From the NCBI GenBank assembly GCA_937973965.1, contig CALJJQ010000022.1:24996-88995 (forward strand): a DNA stretch of 64,000 bases. Reading direction: 5' to 3'. This document shows positions 1 through 11,145 of this stretch, piece by piece; within the stretch, counting starts at the first letter, position 1; each line of letters starts with the position of its first letter. The notes beneath the pieces are model-generated. The model saw only the letters and a program-made list of their open reading frames with translations, ran no database searches and was not told the origin of the DNA. Origin of the DNA: an uncultured Calothrix sp. GTDB taxonomy: Bacteria > Cyanobacteriota > Cyanobacteriia > Cyanobacteriales > Nostocaceae. The position numbers and the translations under genes are program-made.

Positions 1-1883
1 GATTTATGTACGTAGTACAAAACCCATTGACTAGCAAATTATCGGGGACATATTACTCGAAATGCAGATTCAGACAAGGTTCTACCCTTTGAAACCAGAT
101 GTTGTCAGGATATTATTTCTCGCGAATTTGTCAGGGATTTGGTCGAATTGTGATTGCAAATGAAATCCATTATCTTTAGGAGGACGACATGTAACTGAGT
201 CAAAAGCTGATCCAAAATAAAGCCTTTTGAACTGACAACTAAACTTTGCTATGACTTTTTGATATTAGTGCTGCTCTACCAGATTGAACCAGTGTCAACA
301 GGAATGGTATTTATGACCTCTAAGGGAAGCAACTACCATCAACTGTATCTGGGAAATTGGCTTTTTCCGAATATCCGAAGGTTCAGTCCAAATTAGAGCA
401 ATTGGTGAATCGTCCTCAATCAAGCCAATTAATCAAAGAGATTTGCATCCATTCCCATAAATTACATAACGTCGGTGAAACGTTGAATCCCAAGATTCAC
501 AGCGACCTGTATCCAATTGGATTGACGCTGATTTGTGCCGACAGACTTACGTAAATAAAATAGGGAAGGAAGCTCAATTTGAAAAAATCAGCCCTAATAT
601 CCCATCTGCTTTCAATTTCATCCCAATCAAAATTTGAGGTTAATTCGCAATTGTTAATACCCGCTACGCAGGAAGCAAGCTACGTAATCCGTAATTAAAA
701 AGGGTTTCATTACCCCACTTATGTAGCAAGTTCCAGTCTCGGTGGGACTTTGCTGTGGTTTCAGACGAGTGTTTTAAATCCCCATCTCAGACATGATTAC
801 GTGCGCGAAGCTTTACCGCAGGCTATTGTGACTTACGAATTACTAATTGATTTAACTGCTGATATGGTAATAGAGTCAATTTAAATTACATTGACCAAAT
901 TAATACCAAAATCTCAAATTGCGAATTCCTTTGAGATGAACTATATCAACCAAAGCGATCGCAAAATGTGATTCAGGGGAATTTTAGATGTGGAAAGAAA
1001 TCTATCTTTGTCTCCCAGCTTCCACTTGAGATTACAACCCTGATTGAGATTGAGTCCGATAGTCATATGAATGCCTTAAACTAACCTTAATTTGGCCAGG
1101 AACAAAGTCAACTAAACGCTGTCAAAATACTGAAATTACTGAGTCACTGATAAAACTCAGATAATTGAAAAATTTAAATTTTCTTGGTAATGCTATTTCA
1201 GTCATGGAAAATTAGCACTACATCTAACCTCGCAACATCCGAAAATGCTGATGGTTGAGATTTTATCGCATTGCGCTCACCAGAAAATACTGCGTTAAGT
1301 TTCGCATATATTTCTTGCGAACACAAAATTAGCTTAACGCTATTAGTCCAACTATTTACCCTTTTTAATATTGTAATTACTTATCTATTTATTTTTTTTG
1401 ATAATTTTTTAATATTTCCCCAGGGTCGGTCAAAATTAAGTAATGGTGAAGATTGACAAAACCGTTATTTTCAGATAACATCGCCAGGATTTTGGACATA
1501 ATTCTTCTTGTTTAGTACAAATTCTGCATTTAAAATCATTGGTAAAAAATGGTAAAAAGTTAGGTTTTTTAGATAAATCTCGATGGAACAAGATGATTTT
1601 GCGGAAACCCTGACTTCTAGAACCAAAAAATCTGAGGAAGTTTGCGGGAAAACGACCCCTTCAACTTTCTGCAAAAACAAGCAAATTGCGACCCAATGAC
1701 TTCAAAACCTCATCCCAAATCCGTGAGGGAAAGTCTGGTGGAAGAATAAATCTCCCCCGAAGTTTACCAGAAAGCGCAAAGTCTACAGGGGGATACTCCC
1801 CCGTATAATTTTGTCAGAAGAAAATCTTCCTGGTAACTTCTATTTCCCAACTTTCCGCAAAATACCCAATCAAATTAGGAATT
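1..1883. other. Long gene-poor region with no supported gene
   Basis: Nearly 1.9 kb without a convincing coding sequence. The open frames here are 70 codons or shorter, lack good ribosome binding sites and resemble nothing I recognise. A fragment of the dispersed GCGAAGC / GTAGCTTGCTTCC-type repeat lies near 660-700, and a related piece (GCGCGAAGC, CCGCAGGCTATT) near 800-840. A G5/C5 hairpin (GGGGGATACTCCCCC) sits near 1788-1802, about 80 bases past the end of glgA, and could act as a terminator, although its T tract is poor. The region may be decayed coding DNA, but I cannot identify an ancestor. Confidence 0.5.
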
Positions 1884-3254
1884 TCAACTATACATTGAAT
1901 GGTACAAAGTATCATACTGTTTCGCTGACTGTATCCAGCTAAAATCCTGCTTCATTCCGCGTTTTTGTAAAGCTTGCCATTGTGGTTTAAAGCGGAAACC
2001 TTCCCAAGCTCGAACCAAACAGGTGAATAAATCTAACGGTTCATAGCGGTCAAAACAATAACCAGTACCAGACTCCAGCATCGGTTCATAATGGGATACC
2101 GTATCCACCAATCCCCCTGTTCGACGGACAATAGGGACAGAACCGTAACGTAAAGCCAGCATTTGACTGATTCCACAGGGTTCAAACCGACTTGGCATTA
2201 AAAATCCATCTGTCCCAGCATAAATTCGTCGTGCTAAAGCATCGTTATACAGCAATTGAATAGCCATCCGTCCACGATAGCGGGAAGCCATTTGCCACAT
2301 TTGACTTTCATAATACCTATCTCCAGTACCTAATAACACAAATTGTGCATCCGTATAGGCCATAAATCGATCCAGGATTTGAATCACTAAATCAATCCCT
2401 TTTTGATCCACTAACCGTGTCACCATCCCAATCAAAAAAACTTGAGAATTGACTTCTAAACCAACTTCCTCTTGTAAGGCGATTTTATTCGCTTTGCGTT
2501 TATCTATAGTATCAAAATCAAATTGCTGAGTAATATATTTATCCGTTGCCGGATTATAAACCTCTGTATCAATACCATTAAGAATTCCGGATAATTTACC
2601 GCTAATAAACGACATTAACCCTTCCAATTCTTCGCCATATAGCGGTGTTTTAATTTGTTCCGCATAGGTTGGTGAAACCGTATTTACCCGGTCAGCATAT
2701 TGGACAGCTGCAGCCATTGTATTATGACCTTGCATATACCAAGGACACCAAGTAATCTGTTCTAAATACCAGCGCCACGGTCCTTGATAAGCGAGATTAT
2801 GAATCGTAAATACCGTGGTAATATCCGGGGATTGGTGCATCCACACAGGTATCATCCCGGTGTGCCAATCATGACAGTGAATAATTTCCGGTTTCCAGTA
2901 ATTCCAGCAAAATTCAGCCGCTCCATTGGCAAACAAGGTAAAGCGCCAACCCTCATCCTCACCACCATAAATACGCCGACCGGAAAAGGCTAAATGACCA
3001 AATAAATATAAAGGTACGTCAGTACCCGGTAAAACTGTTTCGTAAACATGGAAGTCCTGAAACATGGCAAAACCCTTCCAAATGGGTTCCTGGGGGATTT
3101 CCATTTTGTCGGGTAAAAACCCGTAGTAGGGTATAAAAATTCGTACATCATGACCCATTTGCCGCAACACCTTTGGTAATGCACCCACCACATCACCCAT
3201 TCCTCCAACTTTGGCAATTGGTGCTGCTTCTGCTGCTACAAATAAAATTCGCAT
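1884..3254 (-). CDS. glgA: Glycogen synthase (ADP-glucose type)
   Basis: Transfers glucose from ADP-glucose to the growing alpha-1,4-glucan in cytoplasmic glycogen synthesis. The GT5 fold is clear: the N-terminal ADP-glucose motif KVGG is at residues 15-18, and the C-terminal lobe carries PSRFEPCG at about 354-361, containing the family's conserved Glu, followed by a TGGLVDTV glycine-rich loop. The length of 456 aa is normal. The open frame runs 37 codons further upstream, but that stretch is made of repeated ATTTTGG heptamers, so I place the start at the ATG beginning [17 protein letters not shown] lies about 10 bases upstream of it. It appears monocistronic. The product is highly confident; the start is fairly so. 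Confidence 0.95.
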   Translation of the reverse strand: MRILFVAAEAAPIAKVGGMGDVVGALPKVLRQMGHDVRIFIPYYGFLPDKMEIPQEPIWKGFAMFQDFHVYETVLPGTDVPLYLFGHLAFSGRRIYGGEDEGWRFTLFANGAAEFCWNYWKPEIIHCHDWHTGMIPVWMHQSPDITTVFTIHNLAYQGPWRWYLEQITWCPWYMQGHNTMAAAVQYADRVNTVSPTYAEQIKTPLYGEELEGLMSFISGKLSGILNGIDTEVYNPATDKYITQQFDFDTIDKRKANKIALQEEVGLEVNSQVFLIGMVTRLVDQKGIDLVIQILDRFMAYTDAQFVLLGTGDRYYESQMWQMASRYRGRMAIQLLYNDALARRIYAGTDGFLMPSRFEPCGISQMLALRYGSVPIVRRTGGLVDTVSHYEPMLESGTGYCFDRYEPLDLFTCLVRAWEGFRFKPQWQALQKRGMKQDFSWIQSAKQYDTLYHSMYS

Positions 3255-3299
3255 CTTTGCTTTTTCCCGACTCTGCATGTTCCAGAATACAGGATAGGG

Positions 3300-3360
3300 G
3301 AGATGGTTTGGACTAATCGATTTTGGATTTTGGATTTTGGATTTTGGATTACCCTCACCC
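3300..3360. repeat. Heptameric STRR-type repeat upstream of glgA
   Basis: Tandem ATTTTGG units (GATTTTGGATTTTGGATT) lie just upstream of the chosen glgA start. The same heptamers recur near 4725-4755, 25798-25826, 45142-45165, 58460-58480 and 63130-63275. Short tandem heptamers of this kind are known from heterocystous cyanobacteria. On the minus strand they happen to be open, which lengthens the glgA reading frame artificially. Confidence 0.75.
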
Positions 3361-3579
3361 CCCATTCTCCCAAAACCCCAAAACTCACGGGGAATAGGGA
3401 GTTGTGAGTATCTCCTGTATTCTTAAATATAAAAAACCTAGTGCTAACTCTCTTAATTCACCCTGACCTTCTCAAGCTGAATCAAAAAAGTTAGCACCTT
3501 CATGTTTATTCACAAATGATGATGAAAATGCTCTATTTTTCGACAGTTACCGCGAAAGCTGAAAACTAACAGAAAGCTA

Positions 3580-4548
3580 TTAACGTTGGATTTCAGCGAA
3601 AATTTCGTTTAGAATAGCCTGCGCTCCTTGTTCCCGTAAACTGTGGGCTAATTGGGTTCCTAAACTTTCAGCTGCGATCGCAGGTCCAGATACGGTATCT
3701 TTGACTAATTTTTGTCCATCCACACTGGCTACGATACCACTCAATGTTAAAGTTTCGCCATCAATTGCGGAAGTTACGCCGATAGGTACTTGACAACCAC
3801 CTTCTAAATCTCGTAAAAAAGCCCTTTCTGCCAAACAGCGATCGCGGGTTTCGCTGTGTTCAATAGCCTCTTTTAACATGGCAATCAAATCATCATCGTC
3901 TGCGCGACATTCAATTCCCAATGCACCTTGACCGACAGCATGTAAAGAAAACTCGCTGGGGATAGCTTGATGAATGCGATCGCCCATCCCTAAGCGTTCT
4001 AAACCTGCAACAGCTAAAATCAACACATCGTATTCACCCGCATCCAGTTTGGCTAAACGGGTATTTAAATTACCACGTACATCTTTAAATTCTAAGTGGG
4101 GAAAATGATGTCGCAATTGAGCCAACCTCCGTAGAGAAGATGTTCCCACCACAGTTCCCGGTGGTAAGGTTTCTAATTGGTAATCTTTAAACTTTTCATG
4201 GACAACCAGCGCATCAGCGGGGTTTTCCCGTTCCGTAATCGCAGCCAAAGTTAAACCATCGGGTAGCTTCGTCGGTAAATCCTTCAAAGAATGAACCGCA
4301 AAATCAATCTCCCCATTCAACATCCCAACTTCGAGTTCCTTAGTAAATAAACCCTTATCCCCAATTTTTGCCAACGCCACATCCAGAATCTTATCCCCTT
4401 GGGTAGACATGGTATGCACTTCAAACTTCATATCCGGGAAACATTTTTGAAGTTGATCGCGTACCCAATAGGTTTGAACTAGGGCTAATTGGCTTTTGCG
4501 CGAACCAATCCGAATTGTACGTAACGAAGTGGAAACAACTGATGTCAT
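3580..4548 (-). CDS. hemC: Porphobilinogen deaminase (hydroxymethylbilane synthase)
   Basis: Condenses four porphobilinogen molecules into hydroxymethylbilane, the linear tetrapyrrole precursor of heme, chlorophyll and bilins. The 322 aa protein starts with the typical [14 protein letters not shown] and contains [14 protein letters not shown] and GTSSLRR blocks. The dipyrromethane cofactor cysteine is C252 in GGCQVPIG. The length matches the family. It stands alone on the minus strand, about 325 bases from glgA, so no operon is evident. Downstream tetrapyrrole users in this window are pcyA and, by shared precursor, cbiB. Confidence 0.97.
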   Translation of the reverse strand: MTSVVSTSLRTIRIGSRKSQLALVQTYWVRDQLQKCFPDMKFEVHTMSTQGDKILDVALAKIGDKGLFTKELEVGMLNGEIDFAVHSLKDLPTKLPDGLTLAAITERENPADALVVHEKFKDYQLETLPPGTVVGTSSLRRLAQLRHHFPHLEFKDVRGNLNTRLAKLDAGEYDVLILAVAGLERLGMGDRIHQAIPSEFSLHAVGQGALGIECRADDDDLIAMLKEAIEHSETRDRCLAERAFLRDLEGGCQVPIGVTSAIDGETLTLSGIVASVDGQKLVKDTVSGPAIAAESLGTQLAHSLREQGAQAILNEIFAEIQR

Positions 4549-5220
4549 AATATCCAGTTTTTCAAATCAGGAGATATATTTACTGGATCTAGACTACCGC
4601 AGTAATTGCCATTTATGTCGAAAAAATCTCTAAATTCGTCAAGATTATTTTTTTCTTTTTAACATATCTTTACTAACTTTTGTAAAGCTATTAACAAAGT
4701 TGACAAAATAGGTATGTGAGGATTTTAGATTTTAGATTTTGGATTTTGGATTGGTAACGTTATTAAGTTATTGTTATATGCAGTCATCCTAAACGATTCA
4801 TGAACGTAGGAGCGCCTTAAATCAAGTCCTGGAAAAGGATAGTATGTATAACTGACCTAGGATTGCTATAGGAATCTGATTTAATTTTCGGTCACGCAAG
4901 TCTGGTGAAGATTAAGAAAAAACAGAGAGACTAAATATAATTAACCCCTCTGTATAATTTGTTGTGTTTGTAGTCAGCGCCTGTAGCACTTACTTTGAGA
5001 ACTAAAGTCCTCACTACGAACTTAAAATAATATGCCAGTTAGGTAAGTCCTGATTGATATAATTTAATCAAGGACAAAACTTGGTAAACCCCAAAAATAT
5101 ACAAAATTTCTGGAGTGAATTTAACTCTATACTTCTAATAAACTAGCCGAATAAATAATTAATTAGGAACACTCTATTACAACCGACAAAGGTATTCAAC
5201 TCAAAAATATTCAAACCAAA
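4549..5220. other. Intergenic region with STRR heptamers
   Basis: No gene seen. ATTTTAG/ATTTTGG heptamers occupy about 4725-4755. A fragment reading GAACTAAAGTCCTCACTACG near 5000-5020 looks like a degenerate dispersed repeat. The region upstream of hemC presumably carries the hemC promoter, but I see no hexamer pair good enough to call. Confidence 0.5.
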
Positions 5221-7044
5221 CTATGCAACAGTAGCAGTAGTTTCACTGGCTTCTACAGCTTCAATTACCCAATTAGTATCAATAACACGCCCAATACCTG
5301 AAAAGAAGACACCAGTACCAAAAGTGACTCCATTTTGCGCACTATGATTAATTGTCCAAGCGGCATTTTCACCAGTTAAATAATTACGCCAAACTAAATC
5401 AGGAGTTGTATCTTGATTTAATTTACCTACTCCAACAATTTCCCAACCAGAATTTGCACCAGTATTCGGAGATAAAACTGTTTCCAGACCGCGAGAAATT
5501 TGTCCGTTATTTGCAGTAGCTAATGTCCAAATTTTCGCCACACCAGTTTTATCATTATGCCAAGCAAAATCGAGAATACCATCTCCGGTAAAATCGGCAA
5601 CAGCACCTAACATGGAATCAACACTCTCCCGAATTCCTAGGAAATAAGCCGCAGTTCGAGAGAAGGGATTATTCGTTGCATTCGCAGCAATAGCCGGTGG
5701 TGTTCCATTGCTAGTAGCGGTTGGTAAATTCATTTGGGAATTGTAGGTCATTTCCCAAATCGCTAGGTCTCCATTATTATTCCGCCACACGAAATCATAT
5801 TTGCCGTTATTATCAATATCAGCAACAGACTCTATAAACCACTCGGAAGGTGCATCGGAATCGATGAAAAATCCAGCAGCAAGACGAGAATTATTGCCAT
5901 TAGATTCCATAATCCAAACAGCATTTTTGCTGGTATTTTGATGACGCCATACAATATCTGTCACACCATCTTTATTAAAGTCGGCAGCACCCACAACCCT
6001 CCAACCAGGTTCGGGAATTGTGCAGATATTAATAGCAGAACCGATGCGTGAAACTTCTCCACTGGTGGAATTTTTTTGTAGTAGCCAAACTTGGGTTTCA
6101 CCGGTCGAATAATTGTGGAAGAAAATATCACTTTGACCGTCTTTATTAAAATCGGCAACTAAATCCATAGCCCATTCCTTACCTGAAAGTTGGTTTAGGA
6201 AATTAGCTGCACCAATATCAACTGACAACTGTCCTTCGGTGGTGGAACTAACAATCTCCCAATAGGCGTTTTCTCCGTTATTGTAATTACGCCAATACAG
6301 GTCATTTTTCAAGCTGGAAATTGGTAAATTGCCATTCCCAGAATCGTTATTTCCAGAACCATTATTTCCGGAACCATTATTTCCAGAGCCACCATTTCCA
6401 GGTATATTATCCTCTGGTAAACCACCATACTCAACGATAAAGCCTTGGGGACGGAAACTATTTACACCATCAGCGTTGGGGAAATCATTCCAACTTCCCA
6501 GCACTCGGTTTTGATTCACGAGTGTCGGACTACCAATCATCATCAGATAATCTTCTGATTCTGCTGGATTGTTATTATTTGCGTCATTGGGTTCCCCACT
6601 ACTCCAGTTGACATAGCTACCGGAAACGGGTTGACCATTGACACCACCACTCCAGAAAGGAGTACCAGCACCATTATTCGCTAAACCTTCAGGTCCTGTC
6701 ACCCAACGCCAATCTCCCTCAACTGCAGCATCGCTTCCACCTAACCAAACGTTAATACCAGCATTATTGACAAGACCTTGGATCAACTCTTGCTCTCCTT
6801 GAGAGGTAATAGTGGCAAGATAACCTTGTCTACCTTCGTGGGTACGTCCTGCTGCTTGAGTTCTTGCATTTTCCCAGGAAATATTACTTCCGACTGTGAC
6901 TAATTCATAGAAATTCCCATTGTATGAAATCGGTCCAGAAGAGCTAGATTGACGGATTGGGGAATTATCTAATGGTGAAGCAAACTGGGGACGAATTTCT
7001 GTAGTTAGTCCAGCACTATTGAAATTAATCGGATTATTACTCAC
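5221..7044 (-). CDS. C-type lectin-like domain plus FG-GAP/VCBS repeat protein
   Basis: A 607 aa, probably surface or secreted carbohydrate-binding protein of unknown exact role. Residues about 35-210 form a C-type lectin-like domain: YNGNFYELV at the start, an internal WLGGSD, VNWSSGEPND (the EPN-type sugar/Ca2+ loop), and a terminal GFIVEYGG strand. A Gly/Asn/Ser linker with repeated GSGNN units follows at about 215-240. The rest is a series of beta-propeller-like repeats with Ca2+-loop cores (DFNKDGQSDIFFH, DFNKDGVTDIVWRH, DIDNNGKYDFVWRN, DFTGDGILDFAWHN), each followed by a tryptophan-rich strand. There is no classical signal peptide, so export may use another route such as type I secretion. 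This is inference. Confidence 0.85.
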   Translation of the reverse strand: MSNNPINFNSAGLTTEIRPQFASPLDNSPIRQSSSSGPISYNGNFYELVTVGSNISWENARTQAAGRTHEGRQGYLATITSQGEQELIQGLVNNAGINVWLGGSDAAVEGDWRWVTGPEGLANNGAGTPFWSGGVNGQPVSGSYVNWSSGEPNDANNNNPAESEDYLMMIGSPTLVNQNRVLGSWNDFPNADGVNSFRPQGFIVEYGGLPEDNIPGNGGSGNNGSGNNGSGNNDSGNGNLPISSLKNDLYWRNYNNGENAYWEIVSSTTEGQLSVDIGAANFLNQLSGKEWAMDLVADFNKDGQSDIFFHNYSTGETQVWLLQKNSTSGEVSRIGSAINICTIPEPGWRVVGAADFNKDGVTDIVWRHQNTSKNAVWIMESNGNNSRLAAGFFIDSDAPSEWFIESVADIDNNGKYDFVWRNNNGDLAIWEMTYNSQMNLPTATSNGTPPAIAANATNNPFSRTAAYFLGIRESVDSMLGAVADFTGDGILDFAWHNDKTGVAKIWTLATANNGQISRGLETVLSPNTGANSGWEIVGVGKLNQDTTPDLVWRNYLTGENAAWTINHSAQNGVTFGTGVFFSGIGRVIDTNWVIEAVEASETTATVA

Positions 7045-7101
7045 TGGAAAATCCTCTGAAAATATTGATGTTTTAGTTAATTAACGTATGCGTGTTTATA
7101 C

Positions 7102-7123
7102 ATGCACTTTGACTTCAGTGCAT
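7102..7123. promoter_or_regulatory. Inverted repeat upstream of the lectin gene
   Basis: Perfect 7 bp arms ATGCACT and AGTGCAT separated by 8 bases, centred about 70 bp before the ATG of the lectin/FG-GAP gene. The position fits an operator or a leader hairpin. No regulator is known to me for it, so the role is inferred from position and symmetry alone. Confidence 0.35.
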
Positions 7124-7483
7124 ATACTTAAGTATTTGGTAGATTAGTCTCCATATTATTTACATGAAAAGTAATTGGGTTTCACGCTTATAGCGATACA
7201 TATTGGCTATAAACTCCCCACACATCAACCAGAAGCATAGGTAGTATAACTACAGATCAACCTTTGGGTAGATTTTAGGAATATCATCGTAATGTATATC
7301 ACACTTCATCTGCTTGCTGATTGCTGTATTTTGGGAACTAGCTGGAAACCAAATATCAACTACTTTTTCATTGCCACGGAATTTGATAAATACTTTCCTG
7401 CCATTAAAAGCCTATTTTGAATGAAAAACTTCAATTTGGTGAAGGTAGGATGATACATTTACGTAAAGTTTAAAAATAGACAT
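7124..7483. other. Divergent intergenic region without further genes
   Basis: AT-rich spacer between the minus-strand lectin gene and the plus-strand TPR pseudogene. It must hold promoters for both directions, but I see no convincing box pair and no open frame of interest. Confidence 0.4.
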
Positions 7484-7495
7484 TTGTGGAGAAAA

Positions 7496-8425
7496 ATGAG
7501 ACGACGGCCTTTGTTAGTTCGCTACCAATTCGTATTGATAGGTCGCATGAGTTTAGCGATCGCGATCACAGTATGTATATCTTCCCAAGTACAAGCTCAA
7601 TCATCCCATCTAGTAACGATACAACCTGGTGTAATACTTTCCCAACGAATGAGTGCCAAGGAGTTTTTCGACCGAGGATTGGAGAGGCATGAGAAGCAAG
7701 ATTAGCAAGGTGCGATCGCCGACTTTAACCAAGTGATTCGACTCCAGCCAAATAATGCCGAAGCATACACCAATCGAGGTTTGGCACGCTCTGAATTAGG
7801 CGACAAACAAGGTGCGATCGCCGACTATAACCGAGCCATTCGACTCCAGCCAAATCTTGCCATAGCTTACAATAATCGGGGAGTTACCCGTTTGGACTTA
7901 GGCGATCGAAAAGGTGCAATCCAGGATTTTAACCGAGCCATTCAACTCCAACCAGGTTATGCCAAAGCCTACATGAATCGAGGTGTTGTTCGGAATGAAT
8001 TAGGCGATAAAAAAGGGGCAATTGAGGATCATAACCGAGCCATTCAACTCCAGCCAAATGATGCTGTAGCTTACAATAATCGGGGAGTTACCCGTTTGGA
8101 CTTAGGCGATCGAAAAGGTGCTATTGAGGATTTTGACCAGGCAATTCGACTCAAGCCAAATTATGCTAAGGCGTACTACAATCGCGGAAATTTTCGCTTT
8201 CTTCAGTTACGTGATGCCAAAGCTGCGCTCGCGGACTATGACCAAGCAATTCGATTCAAGCCAGATTTTGCCGAAGCTTACATCAATAGAGGTTTAGTCT
8301 ATGAGATGTTAGGCAATAGAAAAAGCGCGATCGCAGATATTCAAAAAGCCGCAGATTTATTTCAACAGCAAGGTGATACAGAAAATTACCAAAAAATGAC
8401 CCAATTACTGGAAAAACTGCGATGA
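7496..8425 (+). pseudogene. Secreted TPR-repeat protein interrupted by an in-frame amber codon
   Basis: The first part (7496-7705) encodes a signal peptide (basic MRRRPLLVRYQF, hydrophobic core, AQS cleavage context VQAQS) and the start of a first TPR unit ending HEKQD, then TAG at 7703-7705. The very next codons, in the same frame, continue QGAIADFNQVIRLQPNNAEAY and six further 34-residue TPR units to 8425. Neighbouring units suggest that the stop replaces a Tyr or Gln codon. The whole would be about 310 aa. The repeats remain intact with no frameshift, so the change is recent, or is read through, or translation restarts internally. The start is ATG 7496 with GGAG just upstream; a TTG at 7484 is an alternative. 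Confidence 0.85.
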
Positions 8426-8556
8426 TGATTCCTCCGGTGACTTGTTAAACCTAATTTCCCATCCTAACACAAAGAATTGATATGACACTGATTGATACAA
8501 GAACAGTAAATCGGTTTAAAATCTAAAAGCTAGGCTAAATATATTTACGACTGACC

Positions 8557-9621
8557 ATGACCGCTTCCTACTTTCGTCCCAGTGTTGATGCAATGACTGG
8601 ATATACTCCAGGGGAACAACCGAAACCGGGGACAAAAATCATCAAATTAAATACGAATGAAAATCCCTATCCTCCTTCACCTCAAGCGATGGAGGTACTA
8701 CGGACTATTGATAGCGAATGGTTAAGACGTTATCCCCATCCCTTTGCTGATGATTTTCGTCACAGTGTTAGCAAGGTTTTTGATGTCCCCTATGATTGGG
8801 TGATGGTTGGTAATGGTAGTGATGAAATTTTAAATGTGGTTGTCCGGGCTTGTACGGAAGGTGAACGCAAAATAGTTTACCCTGCTCCTACTTATGTTTT
8901 ATATAAAACCCTGGCGGAAATTCAACCCACGGAGGTGGTGGAAATCCCCTATAACGAGAACTTTGATTTACCCATCGTAGAGTTAGTCAGAGCTCAGGGT
9001 GCGGTGACATTTATTGCTTCACCCAATAGTCCTTCGGGACATTTGGTGGCAATTGATGATTTACGCAAACTAGCATCTGAGTTAGCTGGAGTTTTGTTGA
9101 TTGATGAAGCCTACGGGGATTTTGCGGAAGAGAGTGCATTACCTTTGGTGAGGGAATTTGACAATGTGATGATTTTGCGTACCCTTTCCAAAGGTTATGG
9201 TTTGGCTGGTTTACGATTAGGTTTTGCGATCGCTAATCCGGCATTATTATCTGGTTTATTTAAGGTCAAGGATAGTTATAATATCGATGCGATCGCTAAT
9301 GCGGTGGGAACGGCAGCGATGTTGGATCAAGATTACAAAAATCAGTGTGTCAACAAGGTGAAGGCTTCCCGCAGTAAGTTAGCAGCAGGATTGACAAAGT
9401 TAGGATTTAAGGTTTGGCCTTCCCAAGCGAATTTTCTCCTTGTCCAACCCTCCCAAGGGGATGCGGAAAGTTTATATTTAGGCTTGAAAGCCCAGGGTAT
9501 TTTAGTGCGATATTTTAAACAACCGGGATTAGCTGACAAGTTACGCATCACCGTTGGTACTGATGAACAAAATGACTTGTTGATTACTGCTTTGTCTAGT
9601 CTTTTAGTTGAGAGTAAATAG
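8557..9621 (+). CDS. hisC: Histidinol-phosphate aminotransferase
   Basis: PLP enzyme converting imidazole-acetol phosphate and glutamate to histidinol phosphate in histidine synthesis. The 354 aa chain shows the fold-type I aminotransferase features: LNTNENPYPP near the N terminus, VGNGSDE, ASPNSPSG, LIDEAYGDF and the PLP lysine K212 in LRTLSKGYGLAGLRLGF. The length is normal. It starts at an ATG about 130 bases after the TPR pseudogene and has no obvious operon partner. Other aminotransferases of the same family, such as cobalamin-linked CobC, are possible but less likely, because cbiB lies far away. Confidence 0.9.
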   Translation: MTASYFRPSVDAMTGYTPGEQPKPGTKIIKLNTNENPYPPSPQAMEVLRTIDSEWLRRYPHPFADDFRHSVSKVFDVPYDWVMVGNGSDEILNVVVRACTEGERKIVYPAPTYVLYKTLAEIQPTEVVEIPYNENFDLPIVELVRAQGAVTFIASPNSPSGHLVAIDDLRKLASELAGVLLIDEAYGDFAEESALPLVREFDNVMILRTLSKGYGLAGLRLGFAIANPALLSGLFKVKDSYNIDAIANAVGTAAMLDQDYKNQCVNKVKASRSKLAAGLTKLGFKVWPSQANFLLVQPSQGDAESLYLGLKAQGILVRYFKQPGLADKLRITVGTDEQNDLLITALSSLLVESK

Positions 9622-9969
9622 TGGTCTGTCAAAATAGAAATGATGGATAAATTTATTTTTGGTGTTGCAGACGCAATACGGTTCGGATCAGAAAATTCAT
9701 AAACCCCCAATAATTGTAGAGACGAGATATATTGCGTCTCCCGAAACCACAACGAAAAATCATTAACCGAACTACGTCTCTACACAGCGTCAAATTTTCA
9801 ATTCATCTTTGTATTCAGCAATGCCAATTTCAACTAATTATCCAGCAAAATTAAATTGACAAATATTAGAGACGCGATATATCTAGCTAGGGCTTTTTTA
9901 CCCACACTAATTATTCACCAAAATTAAATTGACAAATATTAGAGACGCGATATATCGCGTCTCTACTCC
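9622..9969. repeat. Repeat-rich spacer between hisC and purT
   Basis: Convergent spacer packed with repeats. A degenerate palindrome lies at 9716-9741. A segment at about 9775-9830 is the reverse complement of one at 37976-38025 (ATTGCTGAATAC core). A roughly 37-base unit containing AATTAAATTGACAAATATTA is repeated directly at about 9848-9884 and 9919-9954; the second copy runs into the perfect palindrome at 9941-9964 right at the end of purT. No gene. Confidence 0.7.
9941..9964. repeat. Perfect 24 bp palindrome (GAGACG family)
   Basis: Core AGACGCGATATATCGCGTCT flanked by further symmetric bases, just downstream of the purT stop codon. It could form a transcript-terminating hairpin for purT. 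It is one of at least eighteen related elements in the window. Confidence 0.85.
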
Positions 9970-11145
9970 CTATTCCCCGATAACTTTCACCTGGGATGCG
10001 GCAAAAATTGCCTTCTTCCGTGCTTCTTCCACCGTTGCACCTTTTGCTAAAGCCACACCCATGCGACGATAGGGATGGGCTGTGGGTTTACCAAATAAAC
10101 GAATATCCACATCTGGTTGACTCAAGGCTTCTGCAACTCCTGTAAAGGAAACCTGTGTCGATGTGGATTCCGATAAAATCACCGCACTTGCAGCAGGTGC
10201 AAACACTTCTATTTTCGGTATTGGTAAACCTAAAACAGCTCGCAAATGCAATTCAAACTCATTTAAATTCTGGGAAATTAACGTCACCATCCCCGTATCG
10301 TGGGGACGGGGTGATAACTCCGAAAAAATCACTTCATCCTTGGTAATAAAAAACTCCACCCCAAAGATACCTGCACCACCTAAGGCATCGGTAACTTTTT
10401 TGGCAATCTCCTGGGCAATAATAATTTTATCCCGATCCATCCCCGCAGGTTGCCAAGATTCTTGATAATCCCCCCGTTCCTGACGATGACCAATTGGTGG
10501 ACAAAAGATAGTCGGTGCATTCCACTGACGAATCGTCAACAGGGTAATTTCAATTTCAAAATCAATAAACTCCTCCACAATCACCTTGCGGGTGTCCCCC
10601 CGCGAATTTGCCACTGCGTAATTCCACGCATTTTCTACGGATGCTGCATCCTTAACTACCGATTGTCCCTTTCCGGAGGAAGACATCACTGGTTTGACCA
10701 CATTGGGAAAACCCACCTGCTGGGAAGCTGTGATTAACTCATCCAAAGAAGATGCATAGGCATATTCAGCAGTACGAATTCCTAACTGGGTATGGGCCAA
10801 TTCACGAATGCGATCGCGGTTCATGGTATAGTTAGTGGCAGCCGCCGTCGGAATCACCGTTATTCCCCGTTGTTCAAATTCCTGTAGTTTCTCGGTACGA
10901 ATCGCTTCAATTTCGGGAATAATCAAATCCGGTTGGTGTTTACTCACCACTGCTTCCAATTCCTCAGCGTTGAGCATGGAAATCACCTCAAAGGCATCAG
11001 CAACCTGCATCGCCGGTGCATGGGCATATCGATCCACAGCGATGATATAATTACCTAAACGTTGGGCGGCAATGACAAACTCCTTTCCCAATTCCCCCGC
11101 ACCCAACAACATTAATTTCCGAGGTAGCTGCACCGAACCATTCAT
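9970..11145 (-). CDS. purT: Formate-dependent phosphoribosylglycinamide formyltransferase
   Basis: ATP-grasp enzyme that makes formyl-GAR from GAR, formate and ATP, an alternative to folate-dependent PurN in purine synthesis. The 391 aa protein begins [16 protein letters not shown] (N-terminal nucleotide-fold loop) and continues with the ATP-grasp lid [37 protein letters not shown] and the metal site [13 protein letters not shown]. The length is typical. Its ATG overlaps the stop of the upstream pentapeptide gene by 4 bases, so the two are translationally coupled. Confidence 0.95.
   Translation of the reverse strand: MNGSVQLPRKLMLLGAGELGKEFVIAAQRLGNYIIAVDRYAHAPAMQVADAFEVISMLNAEELEAVVSKHQPDLIIPEIEAIRTEKLQEFEQRGITVIPTAAATNYTMNRDRIRELAHTQLGIRTAEYAYASSLDELITASQQVGFPNVVKPVMSSSGKGQSVVKDAASVENAWNYAVANSRGDTRKVIVEEFIDFEIEITLLTIRQWNAPTIFCPPIGHRQERGDYQESWQPAGMDRDKIIIAQEIAKKVTDALGGAGIFGVEFFITKDEVIFSELSPRPHDTGMVTLISQNLNEFELHLRAVLGLPIPKIEVFAPAASAVILSESTSTQVSFTGVAEALSQPDVDIRLFGKPTAHPYRRMGVALAKGATVEEARKKAIFAASQVKVIGE

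Noticed and set aside
357..554. 65-codon open frame in the gene-poor left end
   Set aside because: It starts at a non-ATG codon, has no ribosome binding site, resembles no family and is surrounded by non-coding DNA.
1271..1680. Two short opposing open frames
   Set aside because: AT-rich composition, low-complexity hydrophobic or mixed translation, no start signals.
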